The translations under genes and the position numbers were made by a program. Below the pieces are notes generated by a model. The model had not been told where the DNA came from and made no database searches. It saw nothing but the letters and a program-made list of their open reading frames with translations. 25,853 bases of DNA from Lachnospiraceae bacterium UBA1759 (lineage in GTDB: Bacteria; Bacillota; Clostridia; Lachnospirales; Lachnospiraceae). This document shows, one piece after another, positions 15,175 through 22,789 of this stretch (within the stretch, counting starts at the first letter, position 1; the number at the start of each line of letters is the position of its first letter). Location: assembly GCA_002315555.1 (NCBI GenBank), contig DCHF01000044.1:1-25853 (forward strand), written 5' to 3'.

Positions 15175-16102
15175 TTTTTCTATTATTGCCGACTGTACCT
15201 GCGATCTGAACGAGGAGCTTCAGAAGAAATATGATATCATCGTTCTGCCCGGCCACATCACACTTCCGAACGGAAACAACGAACTGTTTTACCCGAACTG
15301 GGACAAGGTGAGTCATGATGAATTCTATGCGGATCTGAAGAAGCGCCCGACGGCATACACCACCTCTCCGGCAAACGTTGCGGAATTCGGCGCCGCTTTT
15401 GAGAAGGAGATCCTGGCAGGAAAGGACGTGCTCTGCGTCACCATTTCCGGCGCGATCTCCGGCGCATGCGGCTTCGCAACGAGCGCAAAGAATGAGGTCC
15501 TTGAAAAGTATCCGGAAGCAAAGATCGAAGTTATCGACTCCCTGCGTTTCGGACCGGGCTTCGGCCTTCTTGTCGTTTACGCGGCAATGCAGCGTGAAGC
15601 CGGTAAGAGCATGGAAGAGGTCGCGGCTTATATCGAAGAGAATAAGAACCGTTTCCATCAGGCCGGATGGCTCGATGACCTCACCTTTGTTGCCAGAAAA
15701 GGCCGCCTGAATCATGCAGCCGCTTTCTTCGGTACGCTGGCAGGCGTTAAGCCCATCGGTGAATTCGATTACAACGGTCTGACCACCGTACTCGGAAAGG
15801 CATCCGGCGCAAAGGCCGCTTATGCCGCACTGATCAAGTACATCGCGGAGACCATCGAGGATCCGGAGGAGCAGATCATTTTCATTGCACAGGGCAACCG
15901 AATGCCGCAGGCGATTGAATACAAGAAGCTGATCGAGGAGAATTTCCATCCCAAGGCAGTACTCATTAATGATGTGTACCCGTCCGTCGGTGTCAATGTC
16001 GGTCCCGGTCTGATGGCCGCTTACTATGTCGGCAAGCCTATCTCCAAGGACCTGGAAACGGAAAAGGCCATTCTTCAGGCTGCATTAAACGGAGGAAAGT
16101 AA
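15167..16102 (+). CDS. fakB: DegV-family fatty-acid-binding protein (FakB-like)
   Basis: This 311-aa DegV protein resembles FakB, which presents a bound fatty acid to the kinase FakA. Visible family positions are DCTCDL (9-14), TTSPAN (65-70), the SGAISG loop (94-99) and DSLRFGPGFG (124-133). An R/K-rich VARKGRLN segment (175-182) and GVKPIG (193-198) follow. The usual late HxGPG motif reads NVGPG, putting Asn277 where a His is normally found. The Ser and Thr of the early motifs remain. GAGGAG precedes the ATG, which overlaps the hydrolase gene by 8 bp. With fakA only two genes downstream, the assignment to fatty acid binding is stronger than for a lone DegV protein. Ligand chain type is unknown. 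Confidence 0.85.
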   Translation: MANFSIIADCTCDLNEELQKKYDIIVLPGHITLPNGNNELFYPNWDKVSHDEFYADLKKRPTAYTTSPANVAEFGAAFEKEILAGKDVLCVTISGAISGACGFATSAKNEVLEKYPEAKIEVIDSLRFGPGFGLLVVYAAMQREAGKSMEEVAAYIEENKNRFHQAGWLDDLTFVARKGRLNHAAAFFGTLAGVKPIGEFDYNGLTTVLGKASGAKAAYAALIKYIAETIEDPEEQIIFIAQGNRMPQAIEYKKLIEENFHPKAVLINDVYPSVGVNVGPGLMAAYYVGKPISKDLETEKAILQAALNGGK

Positions 16103-16103
16103 G

Positions 16104-17459
16104 ATGAAGATCCTGACAACGAAGAAGCAGATGCTTGTGTATGCGATCTCCGGTCTCGGCGTCAATATGCTGAACCTGATGATGGGCTCCTATCTTTGCA
16201 GTGCCCTGATCGCAAGCGGATTCGGCGAAAAGGCCATTCCGTTCCAGACGTTTGAGGGCCACGACCTGGTCATCGCCGCGCTGTGGGCCACGTTCGCGCT
16301 GATCGCGAAGATCCTGGACGGTGTCATCGACATCCCGATGGCTTCCTTTACCGACCGCTTAAAGACCCGTTTCGGCCGCCGCAGACCGGCGCTCGTGATC
16401 GGCCTCGTTCCGATGATCCTGGCGTACATCCTGTTTGCTGCGGTCACCCCGAACCCGGAAGGCGCGACCGTACTGAATACCGTCTTCTACGGTATCATCC
16501 TCTGCGTATTCTATAGCTTCTACACCCTGACGATGGTCACCTATTACGCCACCTTCACCGAGATCGTGGACACGACCGAAAAGAGAAACTTCATCTCCAA
16601 CGTCAAGTCCGTCTGTGACATTGCCTATTTCATCCTGGGCTACGTCGTGGTCCGTGCCATGCTGAACGGCATGAACATCCGCCCGGTCGCGCTGATCGTA
16701 CTTCCGCTGGTCGCTACGATGATCATCCCGCTCTTCATGATCAAGGAACCGTCCACCCTGGACGGCGTGGAGGAAGCGCCGGAAACGGTCAATCTGGTCA
16801 AGTCCATCGGCTGTACATTTAAAAACCGCGATTTCATCATCTGGATGGTCGTCTATTCCTTCATGACCTTCGGTGTTCAGCTTTTCCTTGGCGGCATCAA
16901 CGAGTACTTCTCCTACGTCGGCATGAGCATGATCTTTGTCATGGTCTCATCCTTCGCACCGGTTCCGTTCACATTGATCCTTTATAACAAGCTGATCGAA
17001 AAATTCGGCTTTGGCTGGGCATTCCGTTATGTTCTGGTGACCTTTACCGTTTCCATGATGATGCTGTTCGGCTTCAGCTTTTTACCGGCAGGCACCGGCA
17101 AGACCGTGGCTTCCATCCTGGGCGGCCTGGTGGCATCCCTCGGTATCGGCGCGCTGTTCTCGGTCGCATACTCCGTTCCGGCACAGCTCGCGGCCGATGA
17201 AGAGAAGAAGACCGGCATTTCCAACTCCGCTATGTACTTTGCGGTACAGGGCCTGTTTGCGGGCGTGGCAGCCGGCATCGGCACCGGCGTTGTACTTACT
17301 GCGCTGAAGAAAGCGGTGGTAAACGGCGGAAGCGCCATCGTTTACATGACCCTGGTTGCATCGATCGGTGCAGTCCTTGCATTTGTATTTACATTCATCC
17401 TTCCCGAGTCCGTTAAGGTCATGGGTAAGGGAGACGGCAAGCTGCCGAAGGAAGACTGA
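16104..17459 (+). CDS. MFS transporter, GPH (MelB-like, MFS_2) family
   Basis: The 451-aa membrane protein has about twelve hydrophobic helices. The loop KILDGVIDIPMASFTDRLKT followed by RFGRRRP is the hallmark of the glycoside-pentoside-hexuronide group, with the two Asp residues in helix II that couple cations in MelB. Most characterised members import sugars, but the superfamily group also includes the vertebrate lysolipid carrier MFSD2A. The gene starts one base after the fakB stop, with GGAGG at the end of fakB, and ends 8 bp before fakA. Its place between two fatty-acid-activation genes makes a lipid or lysolipid substrate worth considering, but a sugar or glycoside substrate is not excluded. 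Confidence 0.87.
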   Translation: MKILTTKKQMLVYAISGLGVNMLNLMMGSYLCSALIASGFGEKAIPFQTFEGHDLVIAALWATFALIAKILDGVIDIPMASFTDRLKTRFGRRRPALVIGLVPMILAYILFAAVTPNPEGATVLNTVFYGIILCVFYSFYTLTMVTYYATFTEIVDTTEKRNFISNVKSVCDIAYFILGYVVVRAMLNGMNIRPVALIVLPLVATMIIPLFMIKEPSTLDGVEEAPETVNLVKSIGCTFKNRDFIIWMVVYSFMTFGVQLFLGGINEYFSYVGMSMIFVMVSSFAPVPFTLILYNKLIEKFGFGWAFRYVLVTFTVSMMMLFGFSFLPAGTGKTVASILGGLVASLGIGALFSVAYSVPAQLAADEEKKTGISNSAMYFAVQGLFAGVAAGIGTGVVLTALKKAVVNGGSAIVYMTLVASIGAVLAFVFTFILPESVKVMGKGDGKLPKED

Positions 17460-17467
17460 TAACATTA

Positions 17468-19117
17468 ATGAACACAAAAAAGATCAACGGTCAGACCCTT
17501 GAAAAAATGTTCCGCAACGGCCTTGGTAATATCAAGGCCGCGGAACAGGAGGTCAATGACTTAAATGTATTCCCGGTCCCGGACGGCGACACGGGAACCA
17601 ATATGAAACTGACACTGGAGAACGGTATCCGGAACGCAAAGACCACAACAGAGACCGGTCTTTATCTGAAGCAGCTGTCCTCCGGGATGCTGCTTGGCGC
17701 GCGGGGCAACTCGGGCGTCATTCTCTCGCAGATCTTCAAGGGGATCTTTATGGAGCTGCAGCATGCGGGTACCATCGTCCCGGAGAACTTGTTAAACGCA
17801 TTCATCCGCGGTTACAAGCAGGCGTATGCGTCCGTCGTACGTCCGGTGGAGGGCACGATCCTCACCGTGGCCCGCGAAGGCGCGGAGAACATCCGCAGCC
17901 AGGTGGACCGTTCGACGACCTTTGAAACACTGCTTTCCATGTACATCGCGGAGATGCGGAAGAGCCTTGCGCGGACGCCGGATATCCTGCCGGTGTTAAA
18001 GGAAGCGGGCGTCATCGACAGCGGCGCGCTGGGCTACATCCTGATTGCGGAGGGTATGTTAAAGTTCCTGTACGGAGAAATCATCGAGGTCGCGTCCGAG
18101 AGCAACGCGGCGAGTGCCGTACCGGCGCAGATCGAAGAGGAACTGTTCAATGAAAACAGCCGTTTTGAAGACGGTTACTGCACGGAATTCATCCTGCAGC
18201 TGATGCGTGGCCCCAAGTACGATCAGCATTTCAAGCTGGAGACTTTTATTGAAGATCTGCAGGTCTACGGAAATTCGCTGGTGGCCGTTCAGGACGGAAA
18301 ACGCGTTAAGGTCCATGTGCATACGATGAAGCCGGCCAAGGTCATCACCCTGGCGCAGGAGTACGGCGAATTCCTGACGATGAAGATCGAAAACATGCAG
18401 GTGCAGCATAACGAGCACATCCGCATGAATCGGAAGAAAAAGGCAGAGCACAAGGAAATGGCAGTCGTTGCGGTCGCAAACGGCAGCGGTATGCTGGAGA
18501 TCTACCGGAACATGTCCTGCGATTATGTGCTGGACGGCGGTTCTACGATGAATACCTCCGCGGAGGAGTTCGTGGAAGCGTTTAATGCGCTGGATGCCGA
18601 TTACATCGCGGTCCTCCCGGACAATAAGAATGTGATCCTCGCGGCGGAGCAGGCAAAGGAGCTTTATACGGGGGCGGCGGAAATCATCGTCCTGCATTCA
18701 AGGAGTACCGTGGAAGGCTACTATGCGATGGCCATGGACATTCCGCATGCGGGCCATGAAGAGCGTCTGGAGAACCTGAAGCTCGGTATGAGCCTGGTGA
18801 CGACGGTATCGGCGACCTACGCGACGCGGGATTATTCCGCGAACGGCATCGCCTGCAAGGAGGGCGAGGGCATTGCTCTGGTGGACGGCGAGCTTGCCGC
18901 GGCCCGTAAGGAACCGGAAAAAGCAATCGTCAGTGCGTTAAAGAGCATGGACGAGATCTACGATAAGGAAGTCTGCATGGTCTTCACCGGCGAGAACGTC
19001 AACGAAGCGATGCAGGAGATGCTGGAAAAACGGATCACGGAATCTTTCCCGAATCTGGAAGTCAGCTTTATGGCCGGCGGTCAGCGCATTTATCCGTGGC
19101 TGATCGGCATCGTGTAA
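17468..19117 (+). CDS. fakA: Fatty acid kinase FakA (DAK2/DegV-fold)
   Basis: The 549-aa protein has the FakA three-domain layout. The N-terminal DAK2 kinase domain contains NVFPVPDGDTGTNM (Mg/ATP-binding Asp residues at 39 and 41), GARGNSGVIL (77-86) and VEGTILTV (127-134). A middle domain carries Cys238 and the HVH motif His283/His285, matching the zinc-site pattern of the Staphylococcus enzyme. A DegV-like C-terminal domain ends in the common GGQ-x-x-YPW pattern. FakA phosphorylates FakB-bound fatty acids to acyl-phosphates, which enter phospholipid synthesis through PlsX/PlsY. No plsX or plsY is in the window. The ribosome binding site is weak, so translation may depend on the upstream MFS gene, 8 bp away. 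Confidence 0.92.
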   Translation: MNTKKINGQTLEKMFRNGLGNIKAAEQEVNDLNVFPVPDGDTGTNMKLTLENGIRNAKTTTETGLYLKQLSSGMLLGARGNSGVILSQIFKGIFMELQHAGTIVPENLLNAFIRGYKQAYASVVRPVEGTILTVAREGAENIRSQVDRSTTFETLLSMYIAEMRKSLARTPDILPVLKEAGVIDSGALGYILIAEGMLKFLYGEIIEVASESNAASAVPAQIEEELFNENSRFEDGYCTEFILQLMRGPKYDQHFKLETFIEDLQVYGNSLVAVQDGKRVKVHVHTMKPAKVITLAQEYGEFLTMKIENMQVQHNEHIRMNRKKKAEHKEMAVVAVANGSGMLEIYRNMSCDYVLDGGSTMNTSAEEFVEAFNALDADYIAVLPDNKNVILAAEQAKELYTGAAEIIVLHSRSTVEGYYAMAMDIPHAGHEERLENLKLGMSLVTTVSATYATRDYSANGIACKEGEGIALVDGELAAARKEPEKAIVSALKSMDEIYDKEVCMVFTGENVNEAMQEMLEKRITESFPNLEVSFMAGGQRIYPWLIGIV

Positions 19118-19127
19118 GGAGGCGCCC

Positions 19128-20075
19128 ATGGAAGTATTCAAATGGGTCCTCTTCGGACTGGTGATGGCAGTTCTGTTCTTTGGCGTTTTCCCGACTGCGA
19201 TCATGTCCTGGTTCTTATACCGGGCACTTCTGGTCCGCCGGAAAAAGGAGGAGTGGGCGCGCCGGTGCAGCATGCCTTCCGACCCGATCCAGGTGGAGCT
19301 CTTTGAGACCGGTATGGCCTGGGGGAAAGAGCACGAGGCCTGTCAGAAATCCCTCGATATGATGAACGAAGGCCTGCATCTCTATGCGGAGTACTTTGAT
19401 TTTGGCAGTAAAAAGGCCGTCATCATTTTACCGGGACGTATGGAGAGCTGCCTGTATTCGCTTTATTTTGCGGAGCCCTATCAGCGCGCGGGGTATAACG
19501 TGCTGGTCATCGACAACCGTGCACACGGATGGTCCGATGGCCGTTACAGCTCCCTCGGCTGGAATGAGCATCGCGATGTCATGAAGTGGGCGGAGCTGCT
19601 CCGCGACGAACACGGTGTGGAAAGCGTGGTGCTGCACGGATGCTGCATCGGCGCGGCATCGGCCATGTTCACGGCAACGGACCCGAACTGTCCGGAGGTC
19701 GTGAACGCCATGATCGCGGACGGCATGTTCCCGACCTTCCGCAGCTCGTTCGTCAATCACATGGTGAAGGACCACCATCCGGTGTTCCCGTTCACCCAGT
19801 GGATCTGCCTATATGTCCGCCTGTTTACCGGCGCGGATATCACGAATGACGGTCCGGTAAAGCGGATCCGGGATCTGAAGAAGCCGCTTCTCATGATCCA
19901 CAGCCGCGAGGATATTTTTTCCTTGCCAAAAGATGCGCAGATGATGTATGATAGTTGCAGTGCCGATAAGAAACTGGTATGGTTTGAACACGGCGCACAT
20001 TCCCGTATCCGTTACGCGAATACGGAAGTGTATGATCAGACCATTATAGACTTTCTGAATACCCTTGAGGCTTGA
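19128..20075 (+). CDS. Membrane-anchored alpha/beta hydrolase with a Cys in the nucleophile position
   Basis: The 315-aa product has an N-terminal hydrophobic helix (about residues 5-32), a basic stretch (RRKKEEWARR) and an alpha/beta-hydrolase domain. Here the nucleophile elbow reads GCCIG (171-175), so Cys173 replaces the Ser of GxSxG. The acid and base remain as Asp262 in HSREDIFS and His291 in HGAHSR. It shares with the hydrolase at 14227-15174 the RAHG-x-S-x-G segment and a following DV-(L/M)-KW helix, so the two are paralogues. Cys nucleophiles are known in dienelactone hydrolase-like members of the fold; the altered residue may mean a different chemistry or lost hydrolysis. GGAGG precedes the ATG and fakA ends 10 bp upstream. 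Confidence 0.82.
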   Translation: MEVFKWVLFGLVMAVLFFGVFPTAIMSWFLYRALLVRRKKEEWARRCSMPSDPIQVELFETGMAWGKEHEACQKSLDMMNEGLHLYAEYFDFGSKKAVIILPGRMESCLYSLYFAEPYQRAGYNVLVIDNRAHGWSDGRYSSLGWNEHRDVMKWAELLRDEHGVESVVLHGCCIGAASAMFTATDPNCPEVVNAMIADGMFPTFRSSFVNHMVKDHHPVFPFTQWICLYVRLFTGADITNDGPVKRIRDLKKPLLMIHSREDIFSLPKDAQMMYDSCSADKKLVWFEHGAHSRIRYANTEVYDQTIIDFLNTLEA

Positions 20076-20112
20076 CGGCCGGTGGACGGAAAGAGAATAG
20101 AGGAGGTAAAAT

Positions 20113-20646
20113 ATGAGTTTTTGTCAGAAGTGCGGTGCTCCGATTGAAGAAGGTGCAAAATTCTGCACGATCTGCGGAAATCCCGTAGAAGAAAAGGCTG
20201 CAGAAGCTGTACAGCAGACAGTATATGAGGCTCCGGTATACGAGACCACGTCCTATGAGGCCCCGTCTTACGAGGCAACTCCGGTACAGGAGTATAACAC
20301 CTATGAATCTGTTTCACAGGTAGAAGCACCGGTATACGGCGCAAATTATGAGGTGGAATCCCTGTCCAAGTCCTCCATGGTCCTGGGCATCGTCGGTTTA
20401 TGCCTGTCCCTGCTGGGCTTCACGTCCATCGTCGGCATCATCCTTTCCGCAGTCGGTCTCTCAAAGGCCAAGAAGGTCATGAACATCCTGAATGTCCGTG
20501 CACTGTCCGGCAAGGCAAAGGCCGGTCACATTTTAGGTAAGGCCGGTATCATTGCAGGTATCCTGATGACGATCTTTATGGTGATCTATTTTGCGATCGT
20601 TGTTCTGGCTGTGATCGCAGGACAGGCCGGTGGTTATTATTATTAA
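20113..20646 (+). CDS. Zinc-ribbon protein with Tyr/Glu/Pro-rich linker and C-terminal membrane segments
   Basis: The 177-aa protein has three parts. The N-terminal zinc ribbon has two CxxC pairs (Cys4/Cys7 and Cys18/Cys21). A low-complexity linker at about residues 38-80 is built from repeats such as YEAPVYE and YEAPSYEATP. The membrane part begins near residue 88 with two hydrophobic stretches and a KAKK-containing loop. This resembles the common Firmicutes zinc-ribbon/DUF4190-like proteins of unknown function. AGGAGG precedes the ATG. It follows the second hydrolase by 37 bp without a terminator, so it may be the last part of the lipid operon, though this is uncertain. Confidence 0.8.
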   Translation: MSFCQKCGAPIEEGAKFCTICGNPVEEKAAEAVQQTVYEAPVYETTSYEAPSYEATPVQEYNTYESVSQVEAPVYGANYEVESLSKSSMVLGIVGLCLSLLGFTSIVGIILSAVGLSKAKKVMNILNVRALSGKAKAGHILGKAGIIAGILMTIFMVIYFAIVVLAVIAGQAGGYYY

Positions 20647-20718
20647 TTGATTCCAAGCATTCCGCGGCGGGAGACCGCCACTCGAATCATATTAAGTTTT
20701 TACCCGGAGGTGTTGAAA

Positions 20719-20931
20719 ATGGTAACGAAGGAAATGCTGATCGGCGAATTGCTCGATTATGACATGGAAGTTGCTCCGATCCTGATGGCTGCAGGAATGC
20801 ATTGCCTGGGCTGCCCGTCTTCTCAGATGGAATCCCTGGAAATGGCTTGCATGGTTCACGGTATCGATGTCGATGAGCTGGTTGACGCCATTAACGAATT
20901 TGAAGAAAACAAAGCAAAGGCTAACGCGTAA
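20719..20931 (+). CDS. DUF1858 (hybrid-cluster-associated redox disulfide) protein
   Basis: This small 70-aa protein has the DUF1858 pattern: MLIGELLDYD, then a GMHCLGCPSS motif with the CxxC pair at Cys31/Cys34, and a third Cys in EMACMVHG. Family members are thought to act in redox or Fe-S-related processes; the function is not proven. The start is the ATG at 20719, which has GGAGG 10 bases before it. A longer in-frame extension upstream has no ribosome binding site. It is followed by a terminator-like structure and then the aconitase X genes, whose Fe-S enzyme may need a redox partner. That link is conjecture. Confidence 0.85.
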   Translation: MVTKEMLIGELLDYDMEVAPILMAAGMHCLGCPSSQMESLEMACMVHGIDVDELVDAINEFEENKAKANA

Positions 20932-20941
20932 GCCCGAAACG

Positions 20942-20991
20942 GAGTGTGGAGACGATGCAGTGAGAACTGTATGGTTTCCGCGCTCTTTTTT
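20942..20991 (+). terminator. Terminator-like hairpin between the DUF1858 and aconitase X genes
   Basis: GAGTGTGGAGA (20942-20952) can pair with TTTCCGCGCTC (20975-20985) through 11 pairs including G-T wobbles, followed by six Ts. The loop holds a small CAGT/ACTG hairpin. Only 24 bp separate it from the next gene, with no visible promoter between, so partial read-through or attenuation is possible. Confidence 0.65.
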
Positions 20992-21015
20992 CTTTTGAGA
21001 AAGTGAGGAATCACA

Positions 21016-22302
21016 ATGTATGAACCGAAAATGCAGCTGACGGAAGAGCAGCGGCAGATCTTAGACGGTAAGGAGGGCGAGGTCAAGGCCAAGGTCATGG
21101 AGACCATCGTCCGTTACGGTGACATGTTCGAGGCAGACCGCCTGGTTCCGGTCACGCATGCGCAGGGCCATCTGGTCACATCCTTCGGCCTGTCGCTTTT
21201 GAAGCCGGTCTACCGGACGATGGACGAGCTCATCGGCGCCGGCCTCAAGGTGGAGGGCGGCTTCACGATGGACCCCCGCCCGGTTGATTTCGAGGATGTG
21301 AAATGCAACCTTCTGGACCGCATTCTGTTTTCCACGGTTTTATACGGCACCCAGGGACGCTACGAGGAACAGCTGAAGAAACTGGGCCTTTCCGGTGATG
21401 ATGCATTCTCCTGCGCCTGCTATTTTGATGAAATGGGCAATGTCCCGAAGAAGGGCGATATCCTTTCCTGGGCGGAATCCTCTGCAGTCAACTATGCAAA
21501 CTCCGTACTCGGTGCGCGCTGCAACCGTAATTCCGGCATGATCGATATCTTCGGCTCCGTGCTGGGCTTTGTCCCGAACTTCGGTCTGCTTACCGATGAG
21601 GGCCGCAAGGCAAAGTGGAAGGTCATCGTCAAGACCACAAAGAAGCCGCTGCCGCAGATCCTGGGTTCGGCCATCGGTATTAAAGTCATGGAGGACGTGC
21701 CGTACATCGTCGGACTGGACCGCTGGATCGGAACCGAACTGGATGACGCGACCAAGTCCTACCTGAAGGATTTCGGCGCAGCTACTGCATCCAATGGCGC
21801 CGTGGGCCTGTATCATGTGGAGAATCTGACGCCGGAGGCGGTTGAACTCGGTGACACGCTGCTCGCGGAGGATTATAAGGAATATGTGGTCGATGATGCC
21901 GAACTGGAGCGGGTATACAACTCTTATCCGGTCATGTGGAAGGATCCGGAGAAGGACGGCACGCTGGCGTTCATCGGATGCCCGCATCTTTCCAGGGCCC
22001 AGCTTCATGAGTGGGCGGATAAGATCATCGACGGCATGAAGGAGACCGGTAAGAAGAAGGTGAGATGCCAGACTGTGCTCTGCACTGCGCCGCCGGTATT
22101 TGAAGAGTTCAAGAAGACGGAGAAGTATCAGGAGCTGTTAAAGACCGGTGCGCGTGTGACGTACATCTGTCCGTTAATGTACACATCCAACCCGCTGACC
22201 AAATCCCGCAGGATCATGACCTGCTCCAACAAACTGAGGACCTATTCCGTAGCGCGTTACTACAAGGATGACGATCTTCTGAATTACATCATCGGAAAGT
22301 GA
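21016..22302 (+). CDS. Aconitase X catalytic (large) subunit
   Basis: This 428-aa protein matches the AcnX (DUF521) family. Key blocks are THAQGHL (47-53), SCACYFDEMG (132-141) and WAESSAVNYANSVLGARCNR (152-171), with SNGAVGLYHVENLTPEA and a late IGCPHLS. The Cys residues in these blocks are candidate ligands for an Fe-S or mononuclear iron centre. Characterised AcnX proteins dehydrate cis-3-hydroxy-L-proline in bacteria or mevalonate 5-phosphate in archaea. In a bacterial setting the first is more likely, but no ornithine cyclodeaminase-like or proline racemase-like partner is visible here. It is followed directly by the small subunit, giving the split, two-gene form of the enzyme. Confidence 0.9.
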   Translation: MYEPKMQLTEEQRQILDGKEGEVKAKVMETIVRYGDMFEADRLVPVTHAQGHLVTSFGLSLLKPVYRTMDELIGAGLKVEGGFTMDPRPVDFEDVKCNLLDRILFSTVLYGTQGRYEEQLKKLGLSGDDAFSCACYFDEMGNVPKKGDILSWAESSAVNYANSVLGARCNRNSGMIDIFGSVLGFVPNFGLLTDEGRKAKWKVIVKTTKKPLPQILGSAIGIKVMEDVPYIVGLDRWIGTELDDATKSYLKDFGAATASNGAVGLYHVENLTPEAVELGDTLLAEDYKEYVVDDAELERVYNSYPVMWKDPEKDGTLAFIGCPHLSRAQLHEWADKIIDGMKETGKKKVRCQTVLCTAPPVFEEFKKTEKYQELLKTGARVTYICPLMYTSNPLTKSRRIMTCSNKLRTYSVARYYKDDDLLNYIIGK

Positions 22303-22310
22303 GGCGGCAT

Positions 22311-22751
22311 ATGAAAGAATTTAAAGGACGTGTGATCAATCCCGGTTATTATAAGGGTGAAGCGGTCGTTTCCCGGCAGGGCGTGAATACACTGGCAACG
22401 TTCCAGAAGTCCGCGTTAGCCGGCGCAAAGCAGGTCATCGCAGCGGATCAGAATAATCCGGATGTGTTTGAAAAGAATCTGACCGGCATTGCGTTGTGCC
22501 TGCCGCAGACCATCGGCTCCACGACGGGCGGTATGGTACTGGAGCTCATCTGCTCGCTGAAGATCAATCCGGCGTGTATGCTGTTCTCCGAGCACATTGA
22601 TTCCCTGGCCGGCGCGGGCGTGATCCTGTCCGTCGTCTGGGAGGGCAGTGATATGATCGCCATCGACTGCCTGGGACAGGAGTTTTTAGATACCGTGAAG
22701 ACGGGCGATACGATCGAGGTCCGGGAGGACGGAACGGTCGCGATCCTGTAA
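22311..22751 (+). CDS. Aconitase X swivel (small) subunit, DUF126
   Basis: The 146-aa protein is the DUF126 swivelling domain of AcnX. Typical blocks are FKGRVINPG near the start, LPQTIGSTTGG with the substrate-contacting Ser/Thr loop, and a late AIDCLGQEFLDTVKTGD stretch. It completes the active site of the large subunit. The ATG at 22311 is preferred to the GTG at 22299, because GAGGCGG precedes it and the family start is near the KEFKGR segment. The gene begins 8 bp after the large subunit and ends 1 bp before the strong terminator hairpin. Confidence 0.9.
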   Translation: MKEFKGRVINPGYYKGEAVVSRQGVNTLATFQKSALAGAKQVIAADQNNPDVFEKNLTGIALCLPQTIGSTTGGMVLELICSLKINPACMLFSEHIDSLAGAGVILSVVWEGSDMIAIDCLGQEFLDTVKTGDTIEVREDGTVAIL

Positions 22752-22752
22752 A

Positions 22753-22789
22753 AAAAGAACCGGTTCGTGTTATGCGAACCGGTTCTTTT
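22753..22789. terminator. Bidirectional terminator shared by aconitase X and the DUF4250 gene
   Basis: A perfect 15-bp stem (22753-22767 with 22775-22789; core GAACCGGTTCG) has a 7-nt loop, with A-tract and T-tract on both strands. The stop codon of the minus-strand DUF4250 gene (22770-22772) lies in the loop, so one arm is coding. Confidence 0.93.

Noticed and set aside
20666..20679. GGCGG-GAGA-CCGCC hairpin upstream of the DUF1858 gene as a regulatory element
   Set aside because: Only a 5-bp stem with a GNRA-type loop and no T-run or alternative pairing; too little to claim a function.
20647..20718. N-terminal extension of the DUF1858 protein
   Set aside because: It has no ribosome binding site and lacks similarity to the family, while GGAGG precedes the ATG at 20719.
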